A DNA stretch of 64,000 nt from Anagrus nilaparvatae (taxonomy: Eukaryota > Arthropoda > Insecta > Hymenoptera > Mymaridae): NCBI GenBank assembly GCA_022575985.1, contig JAKSXM010000125.1, positions 124,001-188,000 of the forward strand, written 5' to 3'. This document shows positions 24,271 through 36,497 of this stretch, one piece after another. The position numbers and the translations under genes were made by a program. The notes under the pieces were generated by a model that had not been told where the DNA came from, made no database searches, and worked only from the letters and a program-made list of their open reading frames with translations. The stretch's first letter is position 1, and the number at the start of each line of letters is the position of its first letter.

Positions 24271-25947
24271 TTCTATTCTTTTGAAAAAAGAACACAAAGA
24301 ACTAAAAAACAAAAATTTGAATTACTAGATTCAACTGCGCTTCGCGCAGAGAAGTTATTGTATGATGTATAATATTTATTGAAGATAAGTAACACAAAAT
24401 TTATGCCAAATTTAAATAATTGATTTATAGTTCTTGAGAGGTTAGCGAATTGCTATGGTAATAATTTTTACAGAACTGTACCATCTGGTTGCCCTGCTTA
24501 ATATAATTTGTTTGAAAATTGAGATCACTATTATAGTAGTGCCTAAAAGCCCAAGAAAGGGCTTAAATTTTGAAATAGTTCAAGCAATATTTAAACACAG
24601 CAACCTGTGAGTGTTAGGAGAGTGACTGTTAGAAGACCTTTCCTATTTTATATTATTTCCGATTTTCTGATTTTTTCTGTTCTCAACACAGGTTCATATT
24701 AAAAAAAGGGAAAAAAATTATCACGATTATTCGGAAATTCGTTTTATTATAAATCTTTTGATCTTTGTCTCTTAATTTATGTTCTCTAAACCAAAAATTG
24801 AAACTTAATTTATATTGTTCTTTATTGTATATGAAATTTGAAATGAATAAATCATATGAGTAATCTTCTTTTAAATTGAAACAGCTAAAAATCTCTCTTG
24901 CAAATTTTATTTGCTTCTGTATTTACCACGAACATGTTTTACAATATACTCCGTAAGTAACTGTCGAAATCTTTTGTCTTGCAGAATGCTGTTGTAAAAT
25001 TACCTTCAGAGAAATTTGTTCACAAATTTTACCCCTATGCTTTGTCATGTGATATCTCCATTATTAATGTTAGCTTTTTAAAAGAGAATTTCAAAATTTC
25101 ATTTGACACTTTCAATTTTGATTTTTGACCGTAAAAAATATGATTGTCCCTATCTACCAGTAATTATCTTTAAAATAAACTTTATTAACGTGGAGTATGT
25201 TTATAGGCAGAGGTTTCAAGCATCTCATATGGGAAGGAGGCACAAATGTGCCATATTTGTGGGGGAGGGGTGCCACATGAAATTAGTATAATTTCGATCT
25301 AGGGACTTAAAATAAATTTAAAATATAATAAGGATTTTAAGAGTTTAAAACTAATTTTTTTTTGCCTTGTTTTTGGCTTCAAAAGATAGATTCAAAATAT
25401 AAATTTAAACATGTTCCATGTTCGTTAGTTGTGAGTTCACAAACCGGTTATAAGTATTTTTATTTTAGTCCACAACACTACAAATGTTTATTAAATTTAG
25501 GTACCATATTCTCAGAAAAGATTTTCCATCAAATTATTTCTCGAAAAATGTCCCTTCCGCAGGTATCACTTTCATCTTTTATAAAACTTTACCATTTAAA
25601 ATACAAGGAAAATATGAAGTAATTTTTTTCTTTTATTAGCAAAAATGGGTTGTTTTTTATTTATAAATAAAAACTTATAACTGGACTGTGTAAAAACAAC
25701 CAAAAGCATGGATTATGTTTACTACGATCCAATTGATCCAACTTTGTGTTGATTTTTTTTACTTTTATATGCTATAATCCAATATTTAGATTTTCGCATT
25801 CTTAAAACTATTTAAAATTAATTCTTAAAACTGAATTTACTTTATAAATTGATACCCCAAATTTCCAATTTGTTTTACTTGTTTCATTACATAATTATTA
25901 AATAATTAAATAAAAAGTATTTAAATAACCTATTACATATACGATTT
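24271..25947. other. Gene-free stretch with repeat fragments
   Basis: At 24327-24354 an inverted motif CTGCGCTTCGCGCAG sits in GATTCAACTG...AGA. The same segment occurs inverted at 43656-43690. About 25190-25290 is a G-rich segment related to 19434 and 46325, and 25410-25450 (ACATGTTCCATGTTCGTTAG) is related to 20226-20260. Otherwise AT-rich; no gene. Confidence 0.5.
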
Positions 25948-27865
25948 TACATATGTATATGGGTGCATCCATTACTTTTCATACAAAAGTGAGCGCACGC
26001 ATGTCACCTATTGGGCTCAAATTTTTAGATTATGTTTTGGGTTATAAAAAACTCACTTAGCCAAATTTTTAGCCCTCTAGAACAATATGGGGCCAAGTTA
26101 TGACCTCCAAAAGGTCCAAAAAATGACCTATTTTAGCCTATTTTCAAAATTTCGCCATTCCCTTATTTTTAAGTCAAATTACTTGCGGTTGGTCGCATTT
26201 TTTTGGTATAAGCTTCAAAATTTACCAAAAAAATTTATAGATACTTTTTCACGTAGATTTTATTTGGCGATAAAAAATGTTAGATGACTGAAACGAAAAA
26301 AAACAGGAATTTCAAATTGGTGCCAAATCTGGAAATCTTTATATAACTACTTCCGGTTAGTTGCAAAATTTTGTACTACTCAAGACCTTTCAAATGCAAC
26401 CTACAAAATTAAAAACGGCTTATTTTATCCGGAGTTATGCGTATTTTAGTTTGGTCGTTTTTCGGAAATTTTGATTTTTTTGCGTTTTCAAATTACTATA
26501 ACTTTTTTCTATCATAACCAAAATGGCCAAAAATTTCAGAGAATATTCTTCAAACATTAATAAATAATCTCTGAAATTTTGGTGGATGATATTGGCTTCT
26601 ATCCGTTTTTATACATTCCCAAAAAAGCCTTATTCTTCACGTATTTTGTGTATTAAAGTGGACCTATGTTTAGACTTTGTGCTTGTAAGCACCTCAATTT
26701 TCCCATTTAAATAACATAGGAATTTTGACTTTTCAGCTTTCTAATTTTTTACAAAGCTTGCAGAATGTTTTGAAAAGCTACTAATCGATGGAAAGTACTA
26801 TTTAAATATATAAAAAATGATACCCAACCTCAAGTAGCCAAAAAAAATATTTTTAAAACGATTTTATCGGTAATAAACGAAAAAAAAGTACTCCAATTAC
26901 ATTACATGAAGCCATGGAGTACTTTTTTTTCATTTATTACCGGTAAAATCGTTTTAAAAATATTCTTTTTGGCTACTTGAGGTTGGGTATCATTTTTTAT
27001 ATATTTAAATAGTACTTTCCATCGATTAGTAGCTTTTCAAAACATTCTGCAAGCTTTGTAAAAAATTAGAAAGCTGAAAAGTCAAAATTCCTATGTTATT
27101 TAAATGGGAAAATTGAGGTGCTTACAAGCACAAAGTCTAAACATAGGTCCACTTTAATACACAAAATACGTGAAGAATAAGGCTTTTTTGGGAATGTATA
27201 AAAACGGATAGAAGCCAATATCATCCACCAAAATTTCAGAGATTATTTATTAATGTTTGAAGAATATTCTCTGAAATTTTTGGCCATTTTGGTTATGATA
27301 GAAAAAAGTTATAGTAATTTGAAAACGCAAAAAAAATCAAAATTTCCGAAAAACGACCAAACTAAAATACGCATAACTCCGGATAAAATAAGCCGTTTTT
27401 AATTTTGTAGGTTGCATTCGAAAGGTCTTGAGTAGTACAAAATTTTGCGACTAACCGGAAGTAGTTATATAAAGATTTCCAGATTTGGCACCAATTTGAA
27501 ATTCCTGTTTTTTTTTCGTTTCAGTCATCTAACATTTTTTATCGCCAAATAAAATCTACGTGATAGAAGTATCTATAAATTTTTTTGGTAAGTTCTGAAG
27601 CTTATACCAAAAAAATGCGACCAACCGCAAGTAATTTGACTGAAAATTAAGGGAATGGCGAATTTTTGAAAATAGGCTAAAATAGGTCATTTTTTGGACC
27701 TTTTGGAGGTCATAACTTGGCCCCATATTGTTCTAGAGGGCTAAAAATTTGGCTAGGTGAGTTTTTTATAACCCCAAACATAATCTAAAAATTTGAGCCC
27801 AATCGGTGACATGCGAGCGCCCACTTTTGCATGAAAAGTAATAGATACACCCATATACATATGTA
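25948..27865. repeat. Near-perfect 1.9-kb palindrome
   Basis: The left arm 25948-26895 and right arm 26915-27865 are inverted copies over essentially their whole length, with only scattered mismatches, for example AGCGCACGCATGTCACC against GGTGACATGCGAGCGC. The spacer is only 19 bp (26896-26914), flanked by GTACTCCA and TGGAGTAC. No coding sequence is convincing. A palindrome this size with so short a loop can extrude as a cruciform or, if transcribed, give a hairpin RNA of about 950 bp. Confidence 0.93.
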
Positions 27866-28580
27866 GCATCGATAATTTAGAAATCTTAAAAAATACAAAC
27901 AAAACGGCGGATTTAGTAATGTACAACCTTAATACTCAGATCTGCTGAGTTTATACAAAATTTATAATTCATAATTATTGCCCTAAATGTAAATAATATT
28001 TTGAGTTCCTAAACCAAAATTATTTTAAGTGTTTAAATTGAAATTATTCTAAACCCCTAATCGATTTTCATTCTTAATGTATTTTACTTTAAGTTTCTAA
28101 ATTGAAATTATTATTGTAAGTCCTTCAGCCCAAATTAATTTAAGTTCCTAAACCGAAATTAGTTCAAGTCCAATTCGCCCCTGGATTTCCAGCTTTACCA
28201 ATAAACATGTTTGATGTTAAAATAAGGCAGAATTAGCCACATTAAGTATGCACAAAAATTAGTCAAGGAACTCAAAATTTTTAAATTATCTGTTGTAAAT
28301 ATGTTAACATTTATGAAGTTTATATTTATCGAATATTTATATTATGGCTTGTACCTTATATTTTCTAATTTTTAAATCAACTACAATAAAATATTTTATT
28401 CCAAAAACCTATTTAATTTTTTGAGTTTTGTCTTATAAGGGGTAATTTATACAATTAACTTTTTTTATGAGATAAAGAAATAACATTTCATCAAAATTTT
28501 CATATTGTAATTTTTAAATACAAAAAAATCATTATATTAGGTATAGTATTCATAATTATAACTTTCAAAAATTTAAATCT
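27866..28580. other. Gene-free, degenerate short repeats
   Basis: About 28000-28170 contains several diverged copies of a unit near 35 bp (AAGTTCCTAAACCGAAATTA-like). No gene is seen. Confidence 0.4.
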
Positions 28581-28589
28581 ACGCAGCTC

Positions 28590-31500
28590 TTTTTTTGATC
28601 TGTAGAGATCAAAAATGATCTCCGGAGATTCAAATAGATCCAAGAAATCTCCAGAGATCTGTGGAATAAAAAATAAAATAATAAAAATTTAGTAATAATA
28701 TTTCCATTTTGATTTTTTTATGTTTTAAATAATCTCAAGGAAATAAAATCTGTTAAATGAATAAAAAATTTCAAAATACTTAATCATTTTAATAACAACA
28801 TATTATTAAATATGTTTTATTTTTAAATTTGAACTCTTTTAACTTTTTCAACTTTTTTTTTTGATTGTCTAAAAAAAAATTAAGCAAAGTGTCTCTTTTA
28901 CTGAAAAATTGTTCTAAGTAAATGTGGCTCTATTTCAGTTTTAAAATATTCTAACCATTGATCTCAGTAGTCACGGAACTGCCTCCTTAAGTTCTTGCTT
29001 TTTAAAAAATAAAACATAATAACTGAAAAGATAAAAAATACTGCCAAATTTTTGGTACAGTCATCTCTCAAGCAATGAGAATATAGTCAAATTGATTGAA
29101 AAGGTTCCTTCATCAAAGGTTAACAATAAAAAAATATTATACAGTATTTTCAAAACAGAAAATTATAAACAAAAACAAATAAATTTAATTAAAATAAATT
29201 TCAACAAAAATTTTTGTATTTAGTTATAGTTTTATATATAAAATTTTTGTGTCTGAAAATTATTTTGCTGAATTCATATAAACCATATTTTTTATGCTTA
29301 ATTTTTTGGTGTTCAGTAAGACGTGTGCTTAAAAAAATATGTTTTAATTCCGGTGTTCAAATTTTTTAGAAATATTAATTTTTAATACAAAAAATCAACG
29401 ATATTTTTGATCAGCGACCCAATAAACCCGTATAGACTAAATCCGGGCACTGAAAGTGCGAAAAAATAAAACATACCCATTTCTGGGGGAAGCCTTTGCT
29501 ATTTTAATGGTGAAGCTCCAATTTCTTAAATATACAATCACTTTTTATTATGTATTTGTATTTGTATTGTTTATTATGTAATATTAATTAATTAATTATT
29601 TTTTATTTTTATTATGAGTCTTTCTTTGCCAAAACAGCAATGGTGGGCAGGTCGGGTCATCGGATCGGCCTCAAATTTTTCCCATGTTTTTATAACATAA
29701 AGATAGGAAAATCCTGAAATTTTCAGCCTTCTAGGTCTTAAACAGCCTGAGTTATGGCAAATCAAACTCATTAAGCAGCTCTCGACCGGCGTTAGTGCTT
29801 TTCGGGAAAATGGTTAAAAATCATAAATATAAGCTTGAAAAAAAATTCTGAAACAGTATATTTGTTCCGAAGGTATGAAACCTTCAGTAAATCCATTTCT
29901 GCCATTATTTTTTCGGAAAAACCCCGCGAAATTCCGGAAAATGGGAAAATGCGTTTTAAGAAAAATCGCAATATCTCATTTGCCGCCATTTTTTTTCAAA
30001 ATTTTTTTCAACCGAAATCCCATCGATCTGTCTGAAAAAAAATTTTGGTATCGGCCATTAAGGTCAATTTTAGCCTGTTTTAGAATAATTTCACATTTTT
30101 AATATTTCTTTATTTAATTTTCCATATAAGGGGATAAAATAATTTACTTTTTTTCTTTCAGAATCGAATAGCCAGGGAAAAAGTAGTCCTAAATAAAAAT
30201 CGATGAAAATTAACCGAGTTATGGTCAAGTAAAGATAGTGTCACAAATTACCATTTTTATACTAATTCCAATTTTAGGGTCCATAACGACATTATAACTT
30301 GAAAAGTGCATAACTCGCTTAAATTTTATCGTAAGAAGAAAAGTTTTGAATTATTATCGAATATTTTTTCCTTGGCTATTCTTTTATGCAAGAAAAAAAT
30401 TAGTTTAGTCGATAAAAAGTTTTTTTTTGGTCAAAAACTAATGTAACATGTTAAAGACTGTTTTTGATTATTATAATTTTTTATCAAAAAAATTAATTTC
30501 TGTCAAGAAAATTAATTTTTTTTATTGGATAAACAAATAGTCAAGGAAAAAATATTCGATAATAATTCAAAACTTTTCTTCTTACGATAAAATTTAAGCG
30601 AGTTATGCACTTTTCAAGTTATAATGTCGTTATGGACCCTAAAATTGGAATTAGTATAAAAATGGTAATTTGTGACACTATCTTTACTTGACCATAACTC
30701 GGTTAATTTTCATCGATTTTTATTTAGGACTACTTTTTCCCTGGCTATTCGATTCTGAAAGAAAAAAAGTCAATTATTTTATCCCCTTATATGGAAAATT
30801 AAATAAAGAAATATTAAAAATGTGAAATTATTCTAAAACAGGCTAAAATTGACCTTAATGGCCGATACCAAAATTTTTTTTCAGACAGATCGATGGGATT
30901 TCGGTTGAAAAAATTTTGAAAAAAAAATTTCAAAAAAAAAATGGCGGCAAATGAGATATTGCGATTTTTCTTAAAACGCATTTTCCCATTTTCCGGAATT
31001 TCCGAAAAAATAATGGCAGAAATGGATTTACTGAAGGTTTCCCAACATATATAATGTTTCAGATTATTTTTTCAAGCTGTTTTTTATTATTTTTTAGCAT
31101 TTTTCCAAAAAGCACCAACGCTGATCGAGAGCCACCCAATGAGTTTGATTGGCCATAACTCGGGTTGCTTAAGACCTAGAGGGCTAAAAATTTCAGGATT
31201 TTCCTTTCTTAGTGTTATAAAAACATGAGAAAAATTTGAGGCAAATCCGATGACCCGACCTGCCCACCATTGCTGTTTTGGCAAAGAAAGACTCTTATGT
31301 AATACCTAATTTTTTTTCATAGCAGTTTGAATATCATTTTTATATTTATTTATTGTTAACCTTTGATGAAATAGATTTTTAATCAATATGACTATTTTCT
31401 CTTTGCTTGAGGGATGACTTTACCAATAATTTGGCAGTGATTTTTATCTTATCAGTTAAAGAAAATAAAATTTTACCTATTTTGCAAAATTTTTGTCGAT

Positions 31501-32060
31501 TTTTCATGATAATTATAGCGTTCATTACTCAAAACTGGTCATTGGAAAATAAATGAAACTTTTAAAATCGTTTTAAGTGACCAAAATACATACGTTTCAC
31601 TGAGGTGAATCCATTTCCGTGCAGAAACATCTTTTGCATGGATTTAACATTGCTGGCATTTCGACTAACACTTTGCTTAATTTTTTAGCAGACAATGAAA
31701 AAAAAAGTTGAAAAAGTTAAGAGTTCAAATTTAAAAAAATAAAAAATATTTATTAATATTTTGTTATTAAAGTTATAAATGATCAAGTATTGTGACATTT
31801 TTTGTTCACTTACCAGATTTTATTTCCTTGAAGTTATTTAAAACATATAAAAAATGGTTCCTCTATGAGGAACCAAAAATCAAATTTATCCATTTATACT
31901 TTTATTTAATGATTTTAAATATTAATTAAGAAACAATTGTTTCTAAATTTTTATTATTATTTTTTTATTTCACGGATCTCTGGAGATATTTTTTGATCTA
32001 TTTAAATCTCCGCAGTGGTCTCAGAGATCTCTTAAGATCAACGGAGATTTAAAGACCGAA
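28590..32060. mobile_element. 3.5-kb foldback element with GATCTCC-rich tips and nested TIRs
   Basis: The outer tips are inverted, GATCTCC-rich repeats (28596-28665 and 31970-32055), related in motif to the tips at 5767-5870. The arms pair inward through 28680-29040 against 31670-31960, 29041-29150 against 31345-31437, and 29615-30397 against 30525-31300. They leave a spacer of about 125 bp centred near 30460. Inside, 29041 (CTGCCAAATTTTTGGTAC) and 31437 are facing ends of the TGCCAA family. The left arm carries about 450 extra bp (about 29160-29610) absent from the right. The open frames at 29792-30102 and 31087-31284 are arm copies of each other and not convincing genes. Confidence 0.88.
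31855..31875. repeat. Footprint-like TIR doublet
   Basis: TGGTTCCTC, then TAT, then GAGGAACCA: two inverted 9-bp ends of the TGCCAA family abut directly. The mirror position in the left arm (about 28715) lacks this sequence, so it arose after the palindrome formed. It fits an excision footprint or an extreme internal deletion. Confidence 0.6.
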
Positions 32061-32069
32061 AATTCGTGT

Positions 32070-32900
32070 TGGGTAAGCATAAACAATTTTGAGGTTTGAA
32101 AAAAAAAAAAAACTTATATAAACATTATTTATAACATTCTGCCTGCGATTTGTCTCTTCATCATAACTTTACCCTCAATTCAATTTTGAGGTTAGAAATT
32201 TTTGCAAACATTTTAAATAATAAACTAACAAAGTTTACACCTATATTTAATTCACCGATAACCTCACAAATTATTTGGACATTTTATTTAAAATACCGGT
32301 TATTTTTTAAATAAGGTGAATTTTTAACAACAAATTTTTCACTTTTATGTAATTTATTACTTTTCAAATAATAATAATAATAATAAAATAATATACTAAT
32401 AAATATCAATTTTCGACTAATCAACAAAACATATGTATTTTAATTTTTATCAATAAAAAAAATAATTATATTTAGGTTATGAATATATTTTTTCTGCAAT
32501 AAACAAACATTACTAATACTATATAAATAATCATACATAAATACACAACGATTATTATAAGTCGGTGTTAGTAGCCAATCAGAACGCTTTTATTGCGATA
32601 ACAATGTACAACAATGTACATAACAACAACTTCTTTTTAAAATAGGATAATTGAAGTGTCATTCTTTTCTTCAATAATTACTTTATATATCTATCATAAT
32701 AAATATTTTTCCTTGCTATTTAGTTATAAGATCTGTGTAGAGATTTTAAAGTTGATTAAAAGTTGATTAAAAGTTGAATTAAACATAAAAGAAATATTTT
32801 TTATTATAATAATCAATAAAAAATAGAATATTAGGTGCAACCTTGGGTGCAACATATTTAAAATTTAAATTTAAATCAAAGTGTCAAATGAAAAAATTTC
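32070..32900. other. AT-rich spacer upstream of the zinc-finger gene
   Basis: No gene is seen. There is an (AAT)n run at about 32368-32385. At 32574-32611 GCCAATCAGAA and ATAACAATGTACAA occur 13 bp apart. The same pair at the same spacing is found inverted at 40067-40104. Confidence 0.45.
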
Positions 32901-33000
32901 ATCCAATCACGATAAACTGCTCGTTGTCACGTGATCCCGCGCGTTGGCGCGTTTTCTACTATATAATTTTTTTATGTGATTCATGATTCATCAGTAAACA
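32901..33000 (+). promoter_or_regulatory. Core promoter of the C2H2 zinc-finger gene
   Basis: A CCAAT sequence (about 32903) and a palindromic E-box TCACGTGA (32927-32934) precede a GC island. A TATA box TATATAATT starts at 32960 and an arthropod-type initiator TCAGT lies at 32991-32995. The TATA-to-initiator distance, about 33 bp, is the canonical one. The predicted transcription start is near 32993. Confidence 0.7.
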
Positions 33001-33581
33001 AAGTAAACAGTTATTTGTAAAATTGTAAAGTGTGCTTTTAAGAATGAACATTCGTAATTTCTTATAACTTATATATTTGGTTTATAATTATTTAAATAAA
33101 ATAGTCAAGTTATTTCATTTTTAAAGTTATTAACAAGGATCTGACGCATGATAATAGTGTACTTATAAATTTCATGAATTTAATGATTTTTTAGGTTATT
33201 AAACACCATTAACATTAAAATTTTATTCTTGTCATTTCAATTCAATAATCAAGTTTTTATGTGATAAATCGAGTAAACAGGGTACGGAATTTTGCTAAAT
33301 AAAATATTCTTATTGTCCTTCGTTACCAGTCAAGATTAATACAAGTTATATATTTATGAAAATATTGAAAATTTTTGTTGATTAATTTATCATAAAATTG
33401 TGTATCAATTATTGATTGCAGGTATGATCAATCTTATTATACAACTAATAAAATATTGATAATATTAAAAAATTAAAAATATTCTAAGATATATAATTAC
33501 TGAATTAAATATCTATTTTCAGGTGAAAATCTTAGCATATCATTGTGAATTTTGGATACACATTTTTCAATAAAAACCAAA
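32993..33581 (+). promoter_or_regulatory. 5' UTR of the zinc-finger gene with a probable intron
   Basis: The leader runs from the predicted start near 32993 to the coding start at 33582. A donor TTGCAG/GTATGA at 33421/33422 and an acceptor TATTTTCAG ending at 33522 define a probable 101-bp intron wholly within the UTR. Exon 2 then adds 59 nt of leader. Confidence 0.5.
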
Positions 33582-34439
33582 ATGGATGGTAGCAAAATCA
33601 AAGAATCTAATATTATAAAATGTGTTGACGAAAATCTTTTAGGTAATATTAAAAAAGAAATTGTTGATGAAGAGGACACAGAAATCTACAATGATAAAAG
33701 TTCAATACGCTTAAGAATCAGGAATACATATGAATGTAATTTTTGCAATCAGAAATTTTCAAATAAAAGTAATTGGCAATTACATTTACAATCACATATT
33801 AGAAAAATGCCATTAAAATGTAATTATTGTGATAAAGTATTTGCCTCGCAGCTTTATTTAAAAAAACATGAAAATACACATTTAAAGGAAAAAAAAAGTT
33901 ATCATAAATTGAAAAATAAAGATCAATATTCATGTAATTTATGCAGTAAGATATTTTATAGCGAAGTTGACATTATATCGCATATGTCTCATCATCCGAG
34001 TGCAATGCCATGTATATGTAAAACATGTGGCAAAGGTTTCTTAAAAAAGGCAAATTTAAAAAGTCATGTCAGAACTCATAAGAAACAAACTAATAATATT
34101 GATAGTAATAAACTTATGATTAATACGAAAAGTAATATATTTGTTAATAAAAACAATGTTAAAACTGGGGGTTTTAAAAATATGGATTCATTATTATCAT
34201 TTCTTGAATTGGGCAGAGCTAGTAAACATGTCAATATTTTTGATGATAATCACACTAATGAAGACTTTGTTATTAATAAGCCATTAGATTATGTTAATTT
34301 CATGGATACATTTTATAATAAGTCAACTTTATTAGAATTTGAAGAAAATAATAATTCAGAATCAAAGTTATTAAAAAAAGTAAGATTTGCTGAAAAGGTT
34401 AGCTATTCTAATGATAATTTATCAGAGTATAATATTTAG
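33582..34439 (+). CDS. C2H2 zinc-finger protein with four fingers and a PP1-docking-like motif
   Basis: The coding part is a single exon of 285 residues. I start at the ATG at 33582 (context CCAAAATGG); the frame is open upstream but has no ATG. Four C2H2 fingers are visible: C52/C55/H68/H72, C80/C83/H96/H100, C118/C121/H134/H138 and C146/C149/H162/H166. Fingers 1-2 and 3-4 are closely linked. A linker of about 17 residues separates the two pairs. The N-terminal 45 residues are acidic with an IKKEIVDEED stretch, typical of insect zinc-finger factors. The C-terminal 119 residues are N- and D-rich and end with LLKKVRFAEKVSYS, which fits the RVxF docking motif for protein phosphatase 1 (K-V-R-F at 266-269). 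Likely a sequence-specific transcription factor; no orthologue is assigned. Confidence 0.9.
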   Translation: MDGSKIKESNIIKCVDENLLGNIKKEIVDEEDTEIYNDKSSIRLRIRNTYECNFCNQKFSNKSNWQLHLQSHIRKMPLKCNYCDKVFASQLYLKKHENTHLKEKKSYHKLKNKDQYSCNLCSKIFYSEVDIISHMSHHPSAMPCICKTCGKGFLKKANLKSHVRTHKKQTNNIDSNKLMINTKSNIFVNKNNVKTGGFKNMDSLLSFLELGRASKHVNIFDDNHTNEDFVINKPLDYVNFMDTFYNKSTLLEFEENNNSESKLLKKVRFAEKVSYSNDNLSEYNI

Positions 34440-34690
34440 ACAAGAACTCGTTTAGTTCATAATTTGAGTTTAAATTAAACTTATTTTTTTTTTTTATATG
34501 TTTTTGCATAATTAAGTTATATTATTTTTTGCCATAAAATTATATACCTTAAATTAAGTGTTTATATTATGTAATGTAAAATCATATCTTTAAATGCATT
34601 CGATTCAATGAATTTTTAAAAAATTTTTATGTTCTTATCAATGTTTTAAACATAAAATTATGAAGTATAATAAAATTATTTCTTTGTTTT
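34440..34690 (+). terminator. 3' UTR and poly(A) signal of the zinc-finger gene
   Basis: AATAAA occurs at about 34669-34674, followed within 20-30 bases by a T/G-rich stretch (TTTCTTTGTTTTG). This would give a 3' UTR of about 250 nt. Confidence 0.6.
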
Positions 34691-34770
34691 GAAAATTTTG
34701 TTTTATTTTTATTCATTTTTATTATACCTAAAACAAATAAAATTGATGTTTCTATTCAAAAGAATAAAAT

Positions 34771-35280
34771 GTTGCCAAATTATTAGTACTGTAGATCCTC
34801 GAGCAATGACAAATCATATGAGTTTAAAATTTTTACCATTTTATGCATCATTTCTGCCTTCAACAAATAAAAAAAGAATGGAGGTTTTTATTTTTTGACA
34901 GAAAAATTAAATAAAAAAAATATTAAATGTTGAGAAATAATAAATTTCTTAAAATTAGACTCCCGTATGGGAAAAATTTAGGTATTGTTTCTAAATAAAA
35001 AAAAAATTCTTGCTTAAAAAAAAATGTTCATAAAATTAGGTATCAAATCCAAATAATCCAATAATAATAAATTTCCTAAAACTAGAACTCCCGTGGAAAA
35101 AATTTTGTTGATTTTTTATTTACATTGCAAAAAATTAAAAGATAATTAGGTATCAGATTCAAAAAATCGAGTAAAAACGATATTTCTAAATTATCAATAG
35201 TGGTAAACAATTTATCACCCATATTTAATTTCAAATTGATATTTCGAAAACTAATACTCTAATAAAATCAAAATTTCACC
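34771..35280. mobile_element. Partial copy of the TGCCAA-TIR family
   Basis: It begins TGTTGCCAAATTATTAGTAC then TGTAGATCCTCGAGCAATGA, a diverged family end. The body contains the characteristic internal unit (TTAGGTATCAGATTC and TCGAGTAAAAACGATATTTC). No matching right end was found. Confidence 0.6.
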
Positions 35281-35614
35281 TATTACGCAATAATGGTTTC
35301 TCTAGAAGAACTAAAAATAACTTACCAACTGGGCTTGAATTAGACAGAAGTTTAACGGAAATTGGTTCAAAATAATAAAATAAGCAAAAAAATAATAAAT
35401 TCAATAATTTTATTATTTTATTATACAATCTTCTAAAAATTTCGTCATCTTTATCCAATTATTCGATGGCGTATCCAGGGGAGGGGCGATCTCCCCCCCC
35501 CCCCCTTAATGCCTAGGGTGCCAATTTCATAAGGGGCGCAAAATTACAAAATACGCTATATAAATATTAAAGATGACCAGATTTAATATCAACTTTTAAT
35601 TTGATGTATAGAAA

Positions 35615-36185
35615 GGACTTAACAGAACATTACATCTGTATATGCGGCACATAATATATGAAAATTCACTCGAGAGGTTCGTTGTCCTAAAAGAAAAATT
35701 TATTTTCAAAGATGAAAAAGGTTCTGAGATGAGGTACGTAGCATCAAGGAACAATAATCAGTATTTGCATTTAGATGCTGTATTAAATATTTTTTTTTGA
35801 GATAAATTTTGAAAATAAAAATAATGGTTTATTAATATTACGCGATTTGAGGGAGTCGGCGCGCGGTAGACTTGCTCCTTAGTATTATTAAAAAAATTAT
35901 GAAAATAAATTTATTATATTGTTGGAAAAAATCGTTTTTATATTAGTATATTCAGGTTATAAAGTTTGACAGTAGAAACTGTTTATTCGCATAAGTAGAA
36001 ACAGGTCGAGTATGGTCAGACAAATACGTAGCGCTGTATAAAAACGAATTATGAAAGAGTTTGCATTCTTATCACAAGTCAAAGCAATATAAAATTTATT
36101 GCTCAATTTAAAAATAGTGAACATTTTTCCCATTAGATTTTAAAATAATTTAGTATCAAGGAAAAGATAATTTTTAGTTTTTTTA
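35615..36185. repeat. Dispersed repeat, copy 2
   Basis: This matches copy 1 at 20500-21345 in the same orientation, lacking its roughly 250-bp central segment. Just upstream, at 35468-35520, is a C/G-run sequence (GGCGTATCCAGGGGAGGGGC) that resembles transposon ends. Confidence 0.7.
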
Positions 36186-36497
36186 TTCCATTATACTTTA
36201 CGAGTTATTAAATAAAAAAAAAAAATATTCCCTAAATTATAGCCGATTTAATCACTTTTTAGTACTGCTAAAAAATGTATAGCATCTTATGAGACCGAAA
36301 ATTTGCTCCATAAAAACCCATTTATTTGTATAAGGTATCACTTTAATAGAAATGACTAAATGAATATTACCAAATTTTTATCGAAAAAAAAAAAATGGTT
36401 TTATTAAAATTGTTAACCAAAAATAAAGAATATAAACCATAGTTTAATTAAATTAAATTTTTCGCTTTTATACATTTATTTTTTTTTTGTATGACTA

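Noticed and set aside
26087..26287. Frame in the left arm of the 1.9-kb palindrome
   Set aside because: Lies in a palindrome arm, shows no domain, and the inverted arm copy does not keep an equivalent frame.
29792..30102. Overlapping frames in the 3.5-kb palindrome
   Set aside because: Overlap on both strands in repeat arms and have no conserved motif.
33497..33679. Minus-strand frame over the zinc-finger gene start
   Set aside because: Shadow of the real C2H2 coding exon.
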